Shown here piece by piece: positions 34,058 through 44,189 of a stretch of DNA of 64,000 nt. The DNA lies in NCBI RefSeq assembly GCF_003590145.2, contig NZ_CP060436.1:592001-656000 (forward strand), written 5' to 3'. A model generated the notes under the pieces. The model saw only the letters and a list, made by a program, of their open reading frames with translations, had not been told where the DNA came from and made no database searches. This DNA is from Pseudooceanicola algae. GTDB taxonomy: Bacteria > Pseudomonadota > Alphaproteobacteria > Rhodobacterales > Rhodobacteraceae. The translations under genes and the position numbers were made by a program. Positions within the stretch are counted from its first letter, which is position 1. The number at the start of each line of letters is the position of its first letter.

Positions 34058-36306
34058 GCAACGCGATAATCGGCGCGCTGCGCGTCGTGCTCGGCATGGA
34101 TTCCGCGGCGTTCGAAAAGGGTGCGACGAAATCCGAAAAACGCATGGCCGACTTCGAGCAGAGAATGCGGCGGATCTCGGGGAACATGCAGCGGATTGGG
34201 CAGCGCATGTCTGTCGGGATCACTGCTCCTCTCGTGGCCATGGGGTACAAATCGGTTGCCGCGATGAAGGTGCAGGAACAGGCGGTCGCATCTGTACAGG
34301 CTGCCCTGATCAGCATGGGTCATGGTGCCGGATATACCATCGGGCAACTGGAAAAGATGGCGAGCGCCATCCAGAATGAATCGCTTTATGGCGACGAAGA
34401 GATCCTGTCGAAGGTCACCGCCAACTTGCTGACCTTCGGCAATGTGCAGGGGGATGTGTTCAGTCGCGCGCAACAGAATGCGGTCGACCTGTCAGCGCGT
34501 CTCGGGCAGGATCTGCAATCGTCTGCTGTCATGCTAGGGAAGGCTTTGAATGATCCCATCAAGGGTCTGACGGCGCTGACGCGGGTCGGGGTTAGCTTCA
34601 CCGATCAGCAGCAGCAACAGATCAAGGCGATGGCTAAGGCTGGGGATGTCGCAGGCGCGCAGGCGCTGATGTTGGACGAGCTGGAGCGGCAGTATCGCGG
34701 ACAGGCCAAGGCGCTGGCCGAAACGGATTCCGGCAAGGTCACTCAGGCCATGAATGCGATCGGGGATGCCTTCGAGAAAGTGGGAGCGGTTATTCTGCCG
34801 GTTGTGGCTGATCTCGCCGAAGACGTGAAGCGAGCCGCTGAATGGTTTCAGACCCTGTCGCCCGGCATCCAGTCCACGATTGTGACACTGGGTGCCTTCG
34901 CAGCGGCGCTTGGACCGGTCACGCTTGCCCTCGGGGCTCTGGTCGGTTCCCTGACAATCTTGTCCGGCCCTATCGGGCTAGCGGTGATTGCGGCCATCGC
35001 TGTGATCGCGGGCGGGGTTGCGCTGCTTCAGCGAAATTCGGACGCCAGTACGACCGCCATCGACAATGTGACCCTGGCTATGGGTGATGAGATTGAGCAG
35101 TCTCAGCTGCTCTCTGAGGCGCTGAACACCAACGGCACAATGTCCGTGCAACTGGCTCAGAAGAAGCTTCAGGAAGCACGTGCGCGGCATGACAACGTGG
35201 CGGCTATTATTGCTGAGCATCGCGCGCTTGCACTCGGATCCGATGCATATGCGCTCCTTTCGGAGCAGATCGAGGATGCACAGGGGGCACTTTCCGGGAT
35301 CGGCTTCCCCGCGATTGACGCGGCTGTTCCCTCTAAGGCGGACGCTTTCGAGGCCGCGCAGCAGCGCGTTGTCGATCTGCTGAGAGAGCGCGATAGCCTA
35401 CTGAAGGCTGATCAGGAGCTAAACGATCAACTATCGAGGACAAAGGAGAATATCGCAGAGATCGAGGGCCGCATGGCATCTGCGCAAGACGGGGTGATCC
35501 AGCTTGGTGATGGTCTTATCGCTGGAATCCAGCCCGGCGAGCGCTTGTCTGCAACTCTTGGCGGTGCTGCTGGTGGGGCGTCTGACCTCGCGCGGGAGGT
35601 TGACGCGATCTTCGATGGGACCCGCACTGACCAGGAGCAGTATGCCGCCAAGCTGGCGCGCCTGAATGAGTTGTTCCGAACAGGGGCCATAGACGCGGAA
35701 ACCTACAAGCGTGCGGTGGCGCAGTTGGACGAAGATCTCGGCAAGGCCGATCCGAAACTGGAAAATGTCGAGCGGGGAATTGATGGGATATCGCGTGCGA
35801 TTGGCTCCAACGTTACCAATTTCAAGGAAATGCGATCGGCGATCAATAATGTCCTGAGCGGAATCGCGAGCGACATCGTTTCGTCTGGCATTAATGGGGC
35901 ACTGACCAAGGCCTTCGGTTTCGCCGTTGACAACTTTGGCGCTGTTCTCGGGTCCGCATTTGGTGGTGCTGTCCGTACGCCTGCTGTGACAGTGCCTGTG
36001 GGGGCCAATGCCAACGGCACGAACAATTGGAGCGGCGGCCTGACGAAGATCAATGAGCGCGGGGGCGAGATCGTTAACCTGCCTGAAGGTACGCAGATCA
36101 TCCCCAACGACATCTCCAAGCGCATGGCCGACAACGCGGCGCCGCAGGGGCAGGCGGTGCAGGTGGTGCCGTCGCCTTATTTCGATGTTGTCGTCGCTGA
36201 TCGCGCGGCGCAGGTCGCGGGCGGTCTCGATATGCAACAGGCGCGCCAGCAATCTCGCGCCTTCGGTGGCATGCAATCCAGCTTCAGCCAGCGGGGAACC
36301 CGATGA
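34054..36306 (+). CDS. Tail length tape measure protein
   Basis: 750 residues. N-terminal helical part (FEKGATKSEKRMADFEQRMRRISGNMQRIGQRM), a phage tail tape measure core with many A-S-A-I and QNAVDLSARLGQDLQSSAVMLGKAL helices, two hydrophobic stretches (about 285-345: STIVTLGAFAAALGPVTLAL and GPIGLAVIAAIAVIAGGVAL) and coiled coils (about 445-500). Sets tail length and helps DNA entry. By residue count the tail is moderate, in the siphovirus range. Confidence 0.92.
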   Translation: MSNAIIGALRVVLGMDSAAFEKGATKSEKRMADFEQRMRRISGNMQRIGQRMSVGITAPLVAMGYKSVAAMKVQEQAVASVQAALISMGHGAGYTIGQLEKMASAIQNESLYGDEEILSKVTANLLTFGNVQGDVFSRAQQNAVDLSARLGQDLQSSAVMLGKALNDPIKGLTALTRVGVSFTDQQQQQIKAMAKAGDVAGAQALMLDELERQYRGQAKALAETDSGKVTQAMNAIGDAFEKVGAVILPVVADLAEDVKRAAEWFQTLSPGIQSTIVTLGAFAAALGPVTLALGALVGSLTILSGPIGLAVIAAIAVIAGGVALLQRNSDASTTAIDNVTLAMGDEIEQSQLLSEALNTNGTMSVQLAQKKLQEARARHDNVAAIIAEHRALALGSDAYALLSEQIEDAQGALSGIGFPAIDAAVPSKADAFEAAQQRVVDLLRERDSLLKADQELNDQLSRTKENIAEIEGRMASAQDGVIQLGDGLIAGIQPGERLSATLGGAAGGASDLAREVDAIFDGTRTDQEQYAAKLARLNELFRTGAIDAETYKRAVAQLDEDLGKADPKLENVERGIDGISRAIGSNVTNFKEMRSAINNVLSGIASDIVSSGINGALTKAFGFAVDNFGAVLGSAFGGAVRTPAVTVPVGANANGTNNWSGGLTKINERGGEIVNLPEGTQIIPNDISKRMADNAAPQGQAVQVVPSPYFDVVVADRAAQVAGGLDMQQARQQSRAFGGMQSSFSQRGTR

Positions 36307-36959
36307 GCAGGCCTGTCATCGACTTTCCCGACTCCCTGCAGCGCGTCCTGAACTGTGATTGGGATATCGACTGGCGCGGGCAATCGGCAGGCACGGGCAA
36401 CGATGGACAATCGCAGATCGTCTACAACCGGTTCCCGCGTTGGTACGGATCTCCCACGCTGTCGCTCCCGCCGGCTCTGGTGAACGCTTGGCGCGCGCTT
36501 CGGGCACAGGCGCGGGGGCGGGCGGCGGTCTATCGGCTGACCCTGAAGGATCTCGATGGGTTGCCGCCTTACCCAGTCGGCCTGCCGTTCTCGACGGAAG
36601 AACTGTTTTCGACGGATCAGGGATTTCGCTTCTCGCCCTGGGTGACCTGCTCGGATGGCGCGGCAGCGGGTGTCTCGGAGATCGTGATCGAGGAAAACGA
36701 TTTCCCGATCGTGGTCGGGCAGTTCGCGAGCCATGCCGATTGGCCGTTCGTGGTGACCTGGAAGCGGTCAGAGGGGGCGGGGTGGCGGATTGGCGTCGAA
36801 ATGCCGCTGCGCCGCGCGATCCCTGCCGGTGCCCGGATCGACCTGCGCGCGCAGGGGCTGTTCCTGGCGACCGATGACACGATGGGCAATCCGTCCTACG
36901 GCTTGATCAAGGTCGCAACGCCTCAGCTGAGCTTTGTGGAGTGGCTGAACAGACCATGA
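36303..36959 (+). CDS. Conserved phage tail protein (distal tail candidate)
   Basis: 218 residues starting VIDFPDSLQRVLNCDWDIDWRGQSAGTGNDGQSQIVYNRFPRW. Proteins with this opening follow the tape measure in rhodobacterial prophages and take the place of a distal-tail or hub adaptor. I do not recognise a named domain. Overlaps its neighbours by four bases on both sides. Confidence 0.6.
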   Translation: MSRPVIDFPDSLQRVLNCDWDIDWRGQSAGTGNDGQSQIVYNRFPRWYGSPTLSLPPALVNAWRALRAQARGRAAVYRLTLKDLDGLPPYPVGLPFSTEELFSTDQGFRFSPWVTCSDGAAAGVSEIVIEENDFPIVVGQFASHADWPFVVTWKRSEGAGWRIGVEMPLRRAIPAGARIDLRAQGLFLATDDTMGNPSYGLIKVATPQLSFVEWLNRP

Positions 36960-37537
36960 CGTTTCCTGCCTGGTATGACCTGACCTCGGATGTCGTCTAT
37001 GGCCTTCGGCTGGTGACGCTCGACACGCCGGACGGGCTTGTCCGTTTCATGATGAACGCAGATGCGACCTTCATCGATATCGACGGCAACGCCTGGACGG
37101 GCTGCTCGCTGTTCGCGGGCGGCGATGATGAATACTCGGTCGGCGGCACCGCGCCTTCGGGGCAAATGTCGCTGACGTTTTTCCAGGATCCGGGCGCGGC
37201 CGACCTGGTGGCCAATGTGAAGGCCTTCGGGGCCGATTACCTTGCCGGCCGGGCGCTGGTCGAGTGGCTGCAGCCGATCGGCTGCGCCGAAGAATTGACC
37301 GCGCCGATCGTGGCGCCTGTGAAGGTCATGACCCGGATCATGCGCAAGCTCAGCTATTCGCTGAACGAGGATCAGACCCGCTCCATCATCCTGACCTATG
37401 AAAGCCGTTTCGAGGGGCGGCGCAGTTCGCGTCGCCGGGTCTGGAATGAGGCCGATCATGGCGCACTGATTGGCGCGGCGAACCCGTCTCTGAGGTTTGT
37501 TCCGCAAAGCTTTGACAATCGGCAGAAGCTGTTTTGA
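36956..37537 (+). CDS. Phage minor tail protein (gpL/DUF2163-like)
   Basis: 193 residues. GTAPSGQMSLTFFQDPGAADLVANVKAFGADYLAGRALVEWLQPIG and the C-terminal RSIILTYESRFEGRRSSRRRVWNEADH resemble lambda gpL and GTA DUF2163-type baseplate proteins. The exact family is uncertain. It lies in the usual order before the NlpC/P60-like gene. Confidence 0.6.
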   Translation: MTFPAWYDLTSDVVYGLRLVTLDTPDGLVRFMMNADATFIDIDGNAWTGCSLFAGGDDEYSVGGTAPSGQMSLTFFQDPGAADLVANVKAFGADYLAGRALVEWLQPIGCAEELTAPIVAPVKVMTRIMRKLSYSLNEDQTRSIILTYESRFEGRRSSRRRVWNEADHGALIGAANPSLRFVPQSFDNRQKLF

Positions 37538-37959
37538 GCGCTGATCTTTATGGCGAGATCAATCGCTGGCTGCCGATGCCGTTTCACTACGGGGAAAGCG
37601 ATTGCTGCATGGTCCTGGCCGATTGGGTGCGTCGCGTGACCGGCATCGATGTGGCGGCAGAATATCGGCTGACCTACACCGATCTCGGATCTTGCCAGCG
37701 GGCGACCGGGTTTCGCGCGGATCCTCTGCGGGTGACGACGCATTGCATGGAAGCGGTCGGGGGGTTCCCCCGGACCGATGCGCCGGCGCCGGGCGACGTG
37801 GCGGTCGTGCGGGCGCTGATCGACGGGCGGGTCGTGCCGTTCGGAGCGCTGCGGTTGAGAGACGGCTGGGCCTCCAAGGCCGAGCATGGCGCCTGCATTT
37901 GGCGCCGGGGGGATCTGATCGAGGTCCTGCGGGCATGGAGCATTGGCTATGAAACTTAA
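37534..37959 (+). CDS. DUF6950 / NlpC-P60-like tail protein
   Basis: 141 residues from a TTG at 37534 that overlaps the upstream stop. PFHYGESDCCMVLADWVRRVTGIDVAAEYRLTY places a Cys in the GxxDC motif typical of cell-wall peptidase-like tail proteins (gpK-type). A later His (AEHGACIW) could complete a dyad. Probably part of the tail tip and involved in wall penetration. Confidence 0.75.
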   Translation: MSADLYGEINRWLPMPFHYGESDCCMVLADWVRRVTGIDVAAEYRLTYTDLGSCQRATGFRADPLRVTTHCMEAVGGFPRTDAPAPGDVAVVRALIDGRVVPFGALRLRDGWASKAEHGACIWRRGDLIEVLRAWSIGYET

Positions 37960-40186
37960 ATCCCTCGCTCTGCTCGGTCTGCTGGGCACCACGGCGCTGA
38001 CGCCTGCGCCGGCGGTTGCAGATGAATCCACGATTATCAGCATTGCTGCGATCGCGGCCTCGGTCTTTGTCCCGTTCGCGGCGCCGGCGGCTTGGGGCAC
38101 AACGGCCGTTGCGGTGGCTCAGGCGGCGGCCGTGGTGGCGGTGCAGCTGATCGGCGCCAGCTTCCTGCGCCCGCCTTCGGCGAGCCAGAATGTCACGCGC
38201 CTGGTCAATACCGCGCAGCCGGTGGTCTATCAAAGTCGGCTTTATGGTCGGGTGCGCTATGCCGGTCCCTTCGGGCTGCGGACGTTGCAAGACGATCAGA
38301 GGCATTTCGCGATCCTGATGGCCGCGCATTCGACCAAGGGGCCGGTAACGCACTATCTCGATGAGTGGGAAGTGCAGCTCTATGACGCGTCGGATCCTGA
38401 AATGCCCCTGGCAAAGCCGAGTGCAATGAACGGTGAGGTGATCACCTGGCCGTTCGGCGACTATCTGACCGAAGACGAAGGCGACAATCCGGCTACGCCT
38501 GAGATCGACGAGGGTGTCGAGGTCACGCGGTTCTCGGGGTCGATCGCCTATGTGCGGACCTATACGGGCCAGCCTGGGCAGGTGGCCGATAGCACGTTGC
38601 TCAGCGCGCTTCCCGAGTGGACTGTCGCGCATGACCTGGCCGGGATCAGCTACGCCGCGATCCGGGCGCGCCGGGTGGCGCAATCGGATTTCAACACGCG
38701 CTATCCGAACGGGCGCGAGTGGGCTTATGCGCCGGTCTGGGATGGGAATGATCGGATCTATGATCCGCGCAGTGGCAGCTACGGCTGGACGCGCAACGCG
38801 GCCTTGATTATCGCCCATGAGCTTTCTGTCTATCAGGGCCATGCGGTTGATTGGGATCGAGTGGCGATCGAGGCGGATGCCTCTGATGTGCTGTTGACAG
38901 ATGCGGCGGGGGCCGACCGGCCGCGCTGGCATATTGATACCTGGTGCGAGGATGATGAAGAACACGGCGCGGTGTTGGTGCGCATGCTGTCGGCTTGTGA
39001 TGGCTACCTCTGCGAGCGCCCTGATGGCGTGACCGACTTCTATGTGGGGCGCTACATCGCGCCGGATGTGACGCTGACGGATGCAGATTTTATCGCCCTG
39101 GAGATCTCGGAAGGGGCAGACTTCGGGGCGGCCGACAGCTTTTCAATTCGCTATGTCGAGCCGCTGCAGGATTGGCAGGAAACGCCTTCCGGGGCTTTCG
39201 AGGTCGCAGGGATCAACAGCGAAAGCCGCGACGAGATCACGGTGCTTGCCTGCAGTAACCACAACCAGGCAAGCCGGCTAAACAAGCGCCGCGCCCGCAA
39301 GACCCATGCGAAGTATCGGCTGCGCGGGACCGTCAAGCTGGGCGGCTACAATCTGGTCGGTAAGCGGTTCTTCCGGTTTTCGCATTCCGAACTGGGGATC
39401 GAAATGACGTTTGAGATCGACAAGCTCTCGCGCGGGCAGGACCGGCTGACCTTCGACCTTGAGGCATCAAGTGTCATCGCCGAGGATTTCGATTTCCTGG
39501 CCGCGACCGAGGAACCCGATCGCCCGGCCTATGAGGTCTTGACCGAGGACGGCGAGCCGGAGGCGTTGACCGGGTTCAGCTTCACCGGGATCGCGGGATC
39601 CGGCGGCGGCGCGCGGGTGCTGTTTGAGTGGGATGAACAGGCCTCGGGGGTCGGGCAGGATATCCAATACCGCGCGCCTGGTGCCGGGATCGCTGATTGG
39701 CAGAATACCTATGTCCCGGCCGGATCCGGCACGACGAGGGTCACGTCCCAGGTGATCAGCGGCCTGGTCGACGGCGCGACCTATGAGGTGCAGGCGCGCA
39801 ATCGTACCGGCTCGGGGCGGGTGTCGGACTGGACCGCCTCGCTTTCTGTCCTGGCGACGGCAAACCCGACGCCACCAGGAGCGCTGGACGCCTTCACGGC
39901 AACAGCCGGCGCCGCGCAGGCGGTGATCGATATCGAGGCAGCCGAGGATGCCAACTACTACGCGACTCGGATTTATCGGGCCGATGGCAGCACGGACTTT
40001 GACGAGGCGGTGCTGGTGCGGACGGAATACGGCCTGCCCGGCAATGCGGACAGCTGGACTGATACCGGGCTTGCCTCAGGCGCCTACACCTACTGGGCAT
40101 TGCCCATAAACGCGTCGGGCGTACCGTCCGCTATCGGGGGCCTACCTGCCAACGCCTCCGGGCCAGAAACCATCACCATCATCTGA
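37949..40186 (+). CDS. Central tail tip / host specificity protein (gpJ-like)
   Basis: 745 residues. Begins with signal-like and hydrophobic stretches (LKSLALLGLLGTTALTPAPA, then a glycine-alanine span to about residue 75 ending SFLRPPSASQNVTRLV), followed by GRVRYAGPFGLR and tail-hub domains with RVAQSDFNTRYPNGREWAYAPV, and C-terminal fibronectin type III repeats (about 545-745). Lambda gpJ-like adhesins contact the receptor. ATG at 37949 chosen; a TTG at 37943 is an alternative. Confidence 0.8.
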   Translation: MKLKSLALLGLLGTTALTPAPAVADESTIISIAAIAASVFVPFAAPAAWGTTAVAVAQAAAVVAVQLIGASFLRPPSASQNVTRLVNTAQPVVYQSRLYGRVRYAGPFGLRTLQDDQRHFAILMAAHSTKGPVTHYLDEWEVQLYDASDPEMPLAKPSAMNGEVITWPFGDYLTEDEGDNPATPEIDEGVEVTRFSGSIAYVRTYTGQPGQVADSTLLSALPEWTVAHDLAGISYAAIRARRVAQSDFNTRYPNGREWAYAPVWDGNDRIYDPRSGSYGWTRNAALIIAHELSVYQGHAVDWDRVAIEADASDVLLTDAAGADRPRWHIDTWCEDDEEHGAVLVRMLSACDGYLCERPDGVTDFYVGRYIAPDVTLTDADFIALEISEGADFGAADSFSIRYVEPLQDWQETPSGAFEVAGINSESRDEITVLACSNHNQASRLNKRRARKTHAKYRLRGTVKLGGYNLVGKRFFRFSHSELGIEMTFEIDKLSRGQDRLTFDLEASSVIAEDFDFLAATEEPDRPAYEVLTEDGEPEALTGFSFTGIAGSGGGARVLFEWDEQASGVGQDIQYRAPGAGIADWQNTYVPAGSGTTRVTSQVISGLVDGATYEVQARNRTGSGRVSDWTASLSVLATANPTPPGALDAFTATAGAAQAVIDIEAAEDANYYATRIYRADGSTDFDEAVLVRTEYGLPGNADSWTDTGLASGAYTYWALPINASGVPSAIGGLPANASGPETITII

Positions 40187-40198
40187 CGAGGGTCAAAC

Positions 40199-42556
40199 AT
40201 GGATCTGACAAAGACGCCTGCCCAGGTTTGGCGGGGCAATTCCTCTGCGCATCAGCCAAACCCGGATGATGCCACACTTCTGGCTGAAGAGCAGAATGCC
40301 GCGATTGAAGCTACTGAAGGTAGCGTTGCAGCTCAGGCTGCGTCTGTCGCTGCGATCGACGACCGCGTCACTACAGTCGAGAGCGACGTCACCGACCTGC
40401 AAAGCACGGTCGTCTCTGGCCTGATCAACCGGGACCCCGTCGCGGCCTGGGCCGGAACGAACATCACCCTGAGCGGGGCGCAGACGGTCGACGGCGTGAC
40501 GCTGTCCAACGGGGATCGCGTCGGCGCTGGTGCCCAGACTGACCCGAGCGAAAACGGCGTGCGGATCTACAACGACGCCGGGGCCTGGACCCGGGCGACG
40601 GACATGGATGACGCCGCCGACATCAACCTGTCGGCCGTCCTGGTCGAGGGCGGCGCGACCTATGGCGGAGACGTGTGGAAGTTCACGGTGGCCGATCCGG
40701 GCACGTTCGTCCTGGACACCGACGACATCACCGCGACGAAGGTGCAGGACGCGGCGGCAATCAAGGACTACCTGGACGCCCAGATTGCGACAAAGGCAGG
40801 TCAGGCTGAGTTCGATGCGCTTAAGGCATCGCTCGGCACCGCCTCGACCGAGGACGCCGACGCTTTCGCCTCGAGTTCGCTGCTGCGCCAGGTGGCGCTT
40901 GCAACCATGCGGGCAACGCTGGGGCGGATGACGGGGGAGGGGGGCGCCGCCTCGCTGACGATCATCCCGCGCCTTGTGGACATGGAGGGTTACGTGATCG
41001 AGTCGGTTGCGGTGCTGAACGGCACCGTGGTTGAACCCGTGGTGCTGGAAAACACCCTGTCCGATATGCGCCGCACGCTGGGTTTCATGGAGGGCGGGGG
41101 GGACGGCAGCCTGATCCCGCGCCGGGTGGATGCCAGCGGATACGTCGTCACGACCGTCGAGGCAGATCCCGGCCCGAATGCGGGCACGGCCTACGTGATC
41201 GACGGGGCGCTCTACGTCTCGACCGGCAGCGGTATCCGGCTGCTGGACGATCACGAGGACAGGACTTGGATTTCGGCGCAGGTATTTGGCGCCGGCGTGA
41301 TCGGCACCTACACTCAGGACAGTATCCCGGTCAGCGTTCAGGTGGCCCTTTCTGACGGCTCCATCTGGCTATTCGGCGGATATCGTATCTGGACAAATGA
41401 TGGGCAGTCCAATGCCGAGGGCACGGCCAACGACGACCGAAGCATCGTTTTCCCTGGCGCGCTGGAGTTTGCGCATCGGCCTTCCATGCTCATGACGGCA
41501 GCAAAGGATGTCTGGCTCGGAATGGCAACCTCTGGCGGGGCGTCTGTCGAACTCGCGTCGGATGCCATCACGGGTGTTACGGATCTGGTCGACACGATTT
41601 CGGCGGCCGACAAGCACGGGACGATCTCGGTCAGCGCGGCCGCGCGGGCGCATGCGGCTGCGGGTCATGCGGCCTTCGGCGACTGGGTGCCGAATATCTT
41701 GGCCTGGTCGAATGCCGAGGGCGGCGAGTTCATCGCGAGCATGCTCGATGGCGCGCCCGCCGGGGAATATTACGCGGCCAATATGACCACGGTGCTGACT
41801 TCGATCGCGGATCTCAGCATCAGCGCGGTCTATGACTGGATGTTGATGCAGCAGGGAGAATCTGACCCTGCCACTCCGACGCTTGGCGTCAATCACAACC
41901 TGCTGCGGGCGCAGACGCAGGCCAAGGCGCAGGCGATCCTCGGGCAGCAAACGCCGGTGCGGATGGTCTCGACGCAGGCGTCGAGCTTTTACAACAGCAG
42001 CGCGGGGTGCCGGTCGATCCTGGATGAAGCGCTGGCCGATACGGATGGCGTTTTCTTCTGCACGGGGCCTTCCTATATCTTCCCCTGGTCGGACTACGAT
42101 TTCCTGCACAACACCAGCGTCGGGCACGCGATGCGCGGGGAAATGGAGCAGGCCGCGATTTATCGCATCGAGCAGGGTCTGGGCTGGCTTCCGCTTCACA
42201 TGGTCAGCGCCTCGTTCACCGGGGCAAACGAGGTCACGGTCACGCTGTCCGAAGACGCGGAAAGCGTCACGGGCTGGCTTGTCGATGAAGCCGGTCTTGC
42301 AAATTCGGGGATCGCGCTGGTCGGCGCCACGGTTTCGGGCGTGGCGGTCGCCGGCGATGAATTGATCATCACGACCAGCGATGCTGCCAGCGGTGCGACG
42401 GCGGTGCAGGCCGCTATGGTCGGGCACGGCGCCGGCCCGCGCGCACAGGCCACGATCCCCCGCAGCACCATCCGTGCGGTCGAACAGACCGGGACCTTCC
42501 TCACGGGCGCTCCCATGCACAAGCCCCTCTGCCACCAAGAAATCAGCATCGGTTAA
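40199..42556 (+). CDS. Tail fibre with SGNH/SASA-type carbohydrate esterase domain
   Basis: 785 residues. Residues 1-80 are a coiled, fibre-like stem, then repetitive beta segments (DRVGAGAQTDPSENGVRIYNDAGAWTRATDMD is a phage fibre hallmark). From about 385 a catalytic domain is visible: Ser404 in GQSNAEG, QQGESDP (552-557) and Asp634-x-x-His637 (DFLH), the block I, QGExD and block V motifs of sialate/xylan O-acetylesterases. It probably strips O-acetyl groups from a surface polysaccharide receptor. Confidence 0.8.
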   Translation: MDLTKTPAQVWRGNSSAHQPNPDDATLLAEEQNAAIEATEGSVAAQAASVAAIDDRVTTVESDVTDLQSTVVSGLINRDPVAAWAGTNITLSGAQTVDGVTLSNGDRVGAGAQTDPSENGVRIYNDAGAWTRATDMDDAADINLSAVLVEGGATYGGDVWKFTVADPGTFVLDTDDITATKVQDAAAIKDYLDAQIATKAGQAEFDALKASLGTASTEDADAFASSSLLRQVALATMRATLGRMTGEGGAASLTIIPRLVDMEGYVIESVAVLNGTVVEPVVLENTLSDMRRTLGFMEGGGDGSLIPRRVDASGYVVTTVEADPGPNAGTAYVIDGALYVSTGSGIRLLDDHEDRTWISAQVFGAGVIGTYTQDSIPVSVQVALSDGSIWLFGGYRIWTNDGQSNAEGTANDDRSIVFPGALEFAHRPSMLMTAAKDVWLGMATSGGASVELASDAITGVTDLVDTISAADKHGTISVSAAARAHAAAGHAAFGDWVPNILAWSNAEGGEFIASMLDGAPAGEYYAANMTTVLTSIADLSISAVYDWMLMQQGESDPATPTLGVNHNLLRAQTQAKAQAILGQQTPVRMVSTQASSFYNSSAGCRSILDEALADTDGVFFCTGPSYIFPWSDYDFLHNTSVGHAMRGEMEQAAIYRIEQGLGWLPLHMVSASFTGANEVTVTLSEDAESVTGWLVDEAGLANSGIALVGATVSGVAVAGDELIITTSDAASGATAVQAAMVGHGAGPRAQATIPRSTIRAVEQTGTFLTGAPMHKPLCHQEISIG

Positions 42557-42567
42557 GGACAGCATAA

Positions 42568-43401
42568 ATGACCACCTATCCCTTTGAAGTCGTCTTCGAC
42601 GTTGCTGCCCCGGATGGCGCCGCGACGAACCCCCTGACCAACCTGCAGAACGCATGGCATGTGACCGAGTCGTTCCAGAACATCCTGGACCAACTCACGG
42701 GCACCTACACGGCGATGCAGCGCCTTACGCTGGGCAAGACGTGGCTGGATCTGACGGACGCCGGATTGCTGGCGAAGCTCGATCAGCTCTGCATCCACGG
42801 TCGGACGGAAGCCGACAGTCTGATCGACTGGACCGGCGGCGCGGCGAGCGTGAATAACGGCGCCACCTGGGACAGTGCCACCGGATTCACCTGCGATGGC
42901 ATCAGCGATTACATCACGATGGGCGTTAACCCCTCGACCGCAGGCAACCTGAGCCAGAACAGCGCGAGCTACGGCATGCTGATCCTCGACGGCAGCGGCT
43001 TCGCCTCCAATGACTACCTGCTGGGGATGGAGATTTCGGGAACCCCGGACAACTACCTGCGGGCCATTACCACCGGCGGTTCAGTTGCAACGCGCATCCA
43101 GTCTGGCGCTGACCTTGCCGGGGGTGTCGGCGGCGCCGCGCAAGAGGGTCTTTGGATAGCCTCGCGCACCGGTGCCGCTGCGACGGCGCTCTACCGCAAC
43201 GGTTCGTCGCTCCTGACAGGAACGGGGGCGAGCACCGCTGTCCGGGACGGCGACCTTGTGATCGGCCGACAGAGCGCAACCTACGGGCCGGCCAACGCTG
43301 GGGCATGGTTTGTCGGCGCGGGTCTGACCCCAGAAGAGGTGGAAGCGCTGGACGCGATCCTGCGGGCGCATGTCGGGGCGGTCGTGAGCTGGTCAGCCTG
43401 A
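42568..43401 (+). CDS. Phage tail-associated protein with LamG-like fold
   Basis: 277 residues. N-terminal TNLQNAWHVTESFQNILDQLTGTYTAMQRL, then a jelly-roll-like region (SVNNGATWDSATGFTCDGISDYITMGVNPSTAG, YNRNG and LVIGRQS) ending TPEEVEALDAILRAHVGAVV. This is the layout of concanavalin-like carbohydrate-binding domains on phage tail tips. A receptor-binding role is inferred from position next to the fibre. Confidence 0.55.
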   Translation: MTTYPFEVVFDVAAPDGAATNPLTNLQNAWHVTESFQNILDQLTGTYTAMQRLTLGKTWLDLTDAGLLAKLDQLCIHGRTEADSLIDWTGGAASVNNGATWDSATGFTCDGISDYITMGVNPSTAGNLSQNSASYGMLILDGSGFASNDYLLGMEISGTPDNYLRAITTGGSVATRIQSGADLAGGVGGAAQEGLWIASRTGAAATALYRNGSSLLTGTGASTAVRDGDLVIGRQSATYGPANAGAWFVGAGLTPEEVEALDAILRAHVGAVVSWSA

Positions 43402-43425
43402 CTGGTTAGGTAGGAGGGAAAGCTG

Positions 43426-43866
43426 ATGCCCCGCCGTATAGCCTTTGCGCTGATCGAACACGGGCGCGCGACTGAGTGGCTGACCAGCCTGGTGCTTCTG
43501 GGCTTCGCTATGACTCTGGCGCTGCCGGGCGACACTTTCACAATGAGTCCTTCATATCAGGGGTTTCGAAACCTCGGATTTGACGAAGCAGCGATATCAA
43601 CGCCGCTGTCTCTGCTCGCCTCGATGCGGCTGGTGGCGCTCTACGTCAACGGCTCCTGGCAGCGCACACCGATGCTTCGGGCAGTCGGGGCCGTGGTCGG
43701 CGCAACCGTCTTTACCATGCTGACAATCACCTTTGCATGGAATTGGATCACGCACTCGAACATCGCCCTAAGCACAGGGCCGGCGACCTATGGGACGCTT
43801 GCCCTGTTCGACTTCCTCGCAGCCTACAGGAGCGGTGCCGATGTTAGAGCCTCTCGGTCTCACTGA
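43426..43866 (+). CDS. Phage membrane protein, four predicted spans
   Basis: 146 residues. Hydrophobic stretches at about 18-35, 60-75, 85-110 and 120-135 suggest four membrane passes. Comparable proteins precede the amidase and holin in related prophages. A holin or antiholin function is possible but not indicated by motifs. Start has AGGAGGGAAAGCTG. Confidence 0.6.
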   Translation: MPRRIAFALIEHGRATEWLTSLVLLGFAMTLALPGDTFTMSPSYQGFRNLGFDEAAISTPLSLLASMRLVALYVNGSWQRTPMLRAVGAVVGATVFTMLTITFAWNWITHSNIALSTGPATYGTLALFDFLAAYRSGADVRASRSH

Positions 43867-44128
43867 ACAAGACGCGGTGATATTTGGATCCGGGTTTGCG
43901 GCGTTCATCGCGACAATCCTTGTTGCATGGCGCGGAGCCGCAAGGGGAAAGCCGACGCCGGCCGCGCAGGCGGTTGCTTCTATCTCGGCTTGTGAGGTCG
44001 GGGAGATGCGCCCGATCCTGTCGGCTCTTGTCCACCGTCTGGACGAGCACGATCGAGACATGACCCGCGAAATGCGTGAAGTTCGCGACATCGTGGTCCG
44101 CCTTGAGGATCGCACCAGACGCGACTGA
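43841..44128 (+). CDS. Small phage protein with N-terminal membrane span
   Basis: 95 residues. One span near the start (AVIFGSGFAAFIATILVAW) then a soluble helical part with heptads (HRLDEHDRDMTREMREVRDIVVRLEDRTRRD), like spanin- or holin-associated proteins. Overlaps the previous gene by 26 bases. Confidence 0.6.
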   Translation: MLEPLGLTEQDAVIFGSGFAAFIATILVAWRGAARGKPTPAAQAVASISACEVGEMRPILSALVHRLDEHDRDMTREMREVRDIVVRLEDRTRRD

Positions 44129-44189
44129 CCTTCTTTAAATTTTGACCCACATGCCCCGCCAGCGGGGTTTCCAGCATTGGAGCAACACC

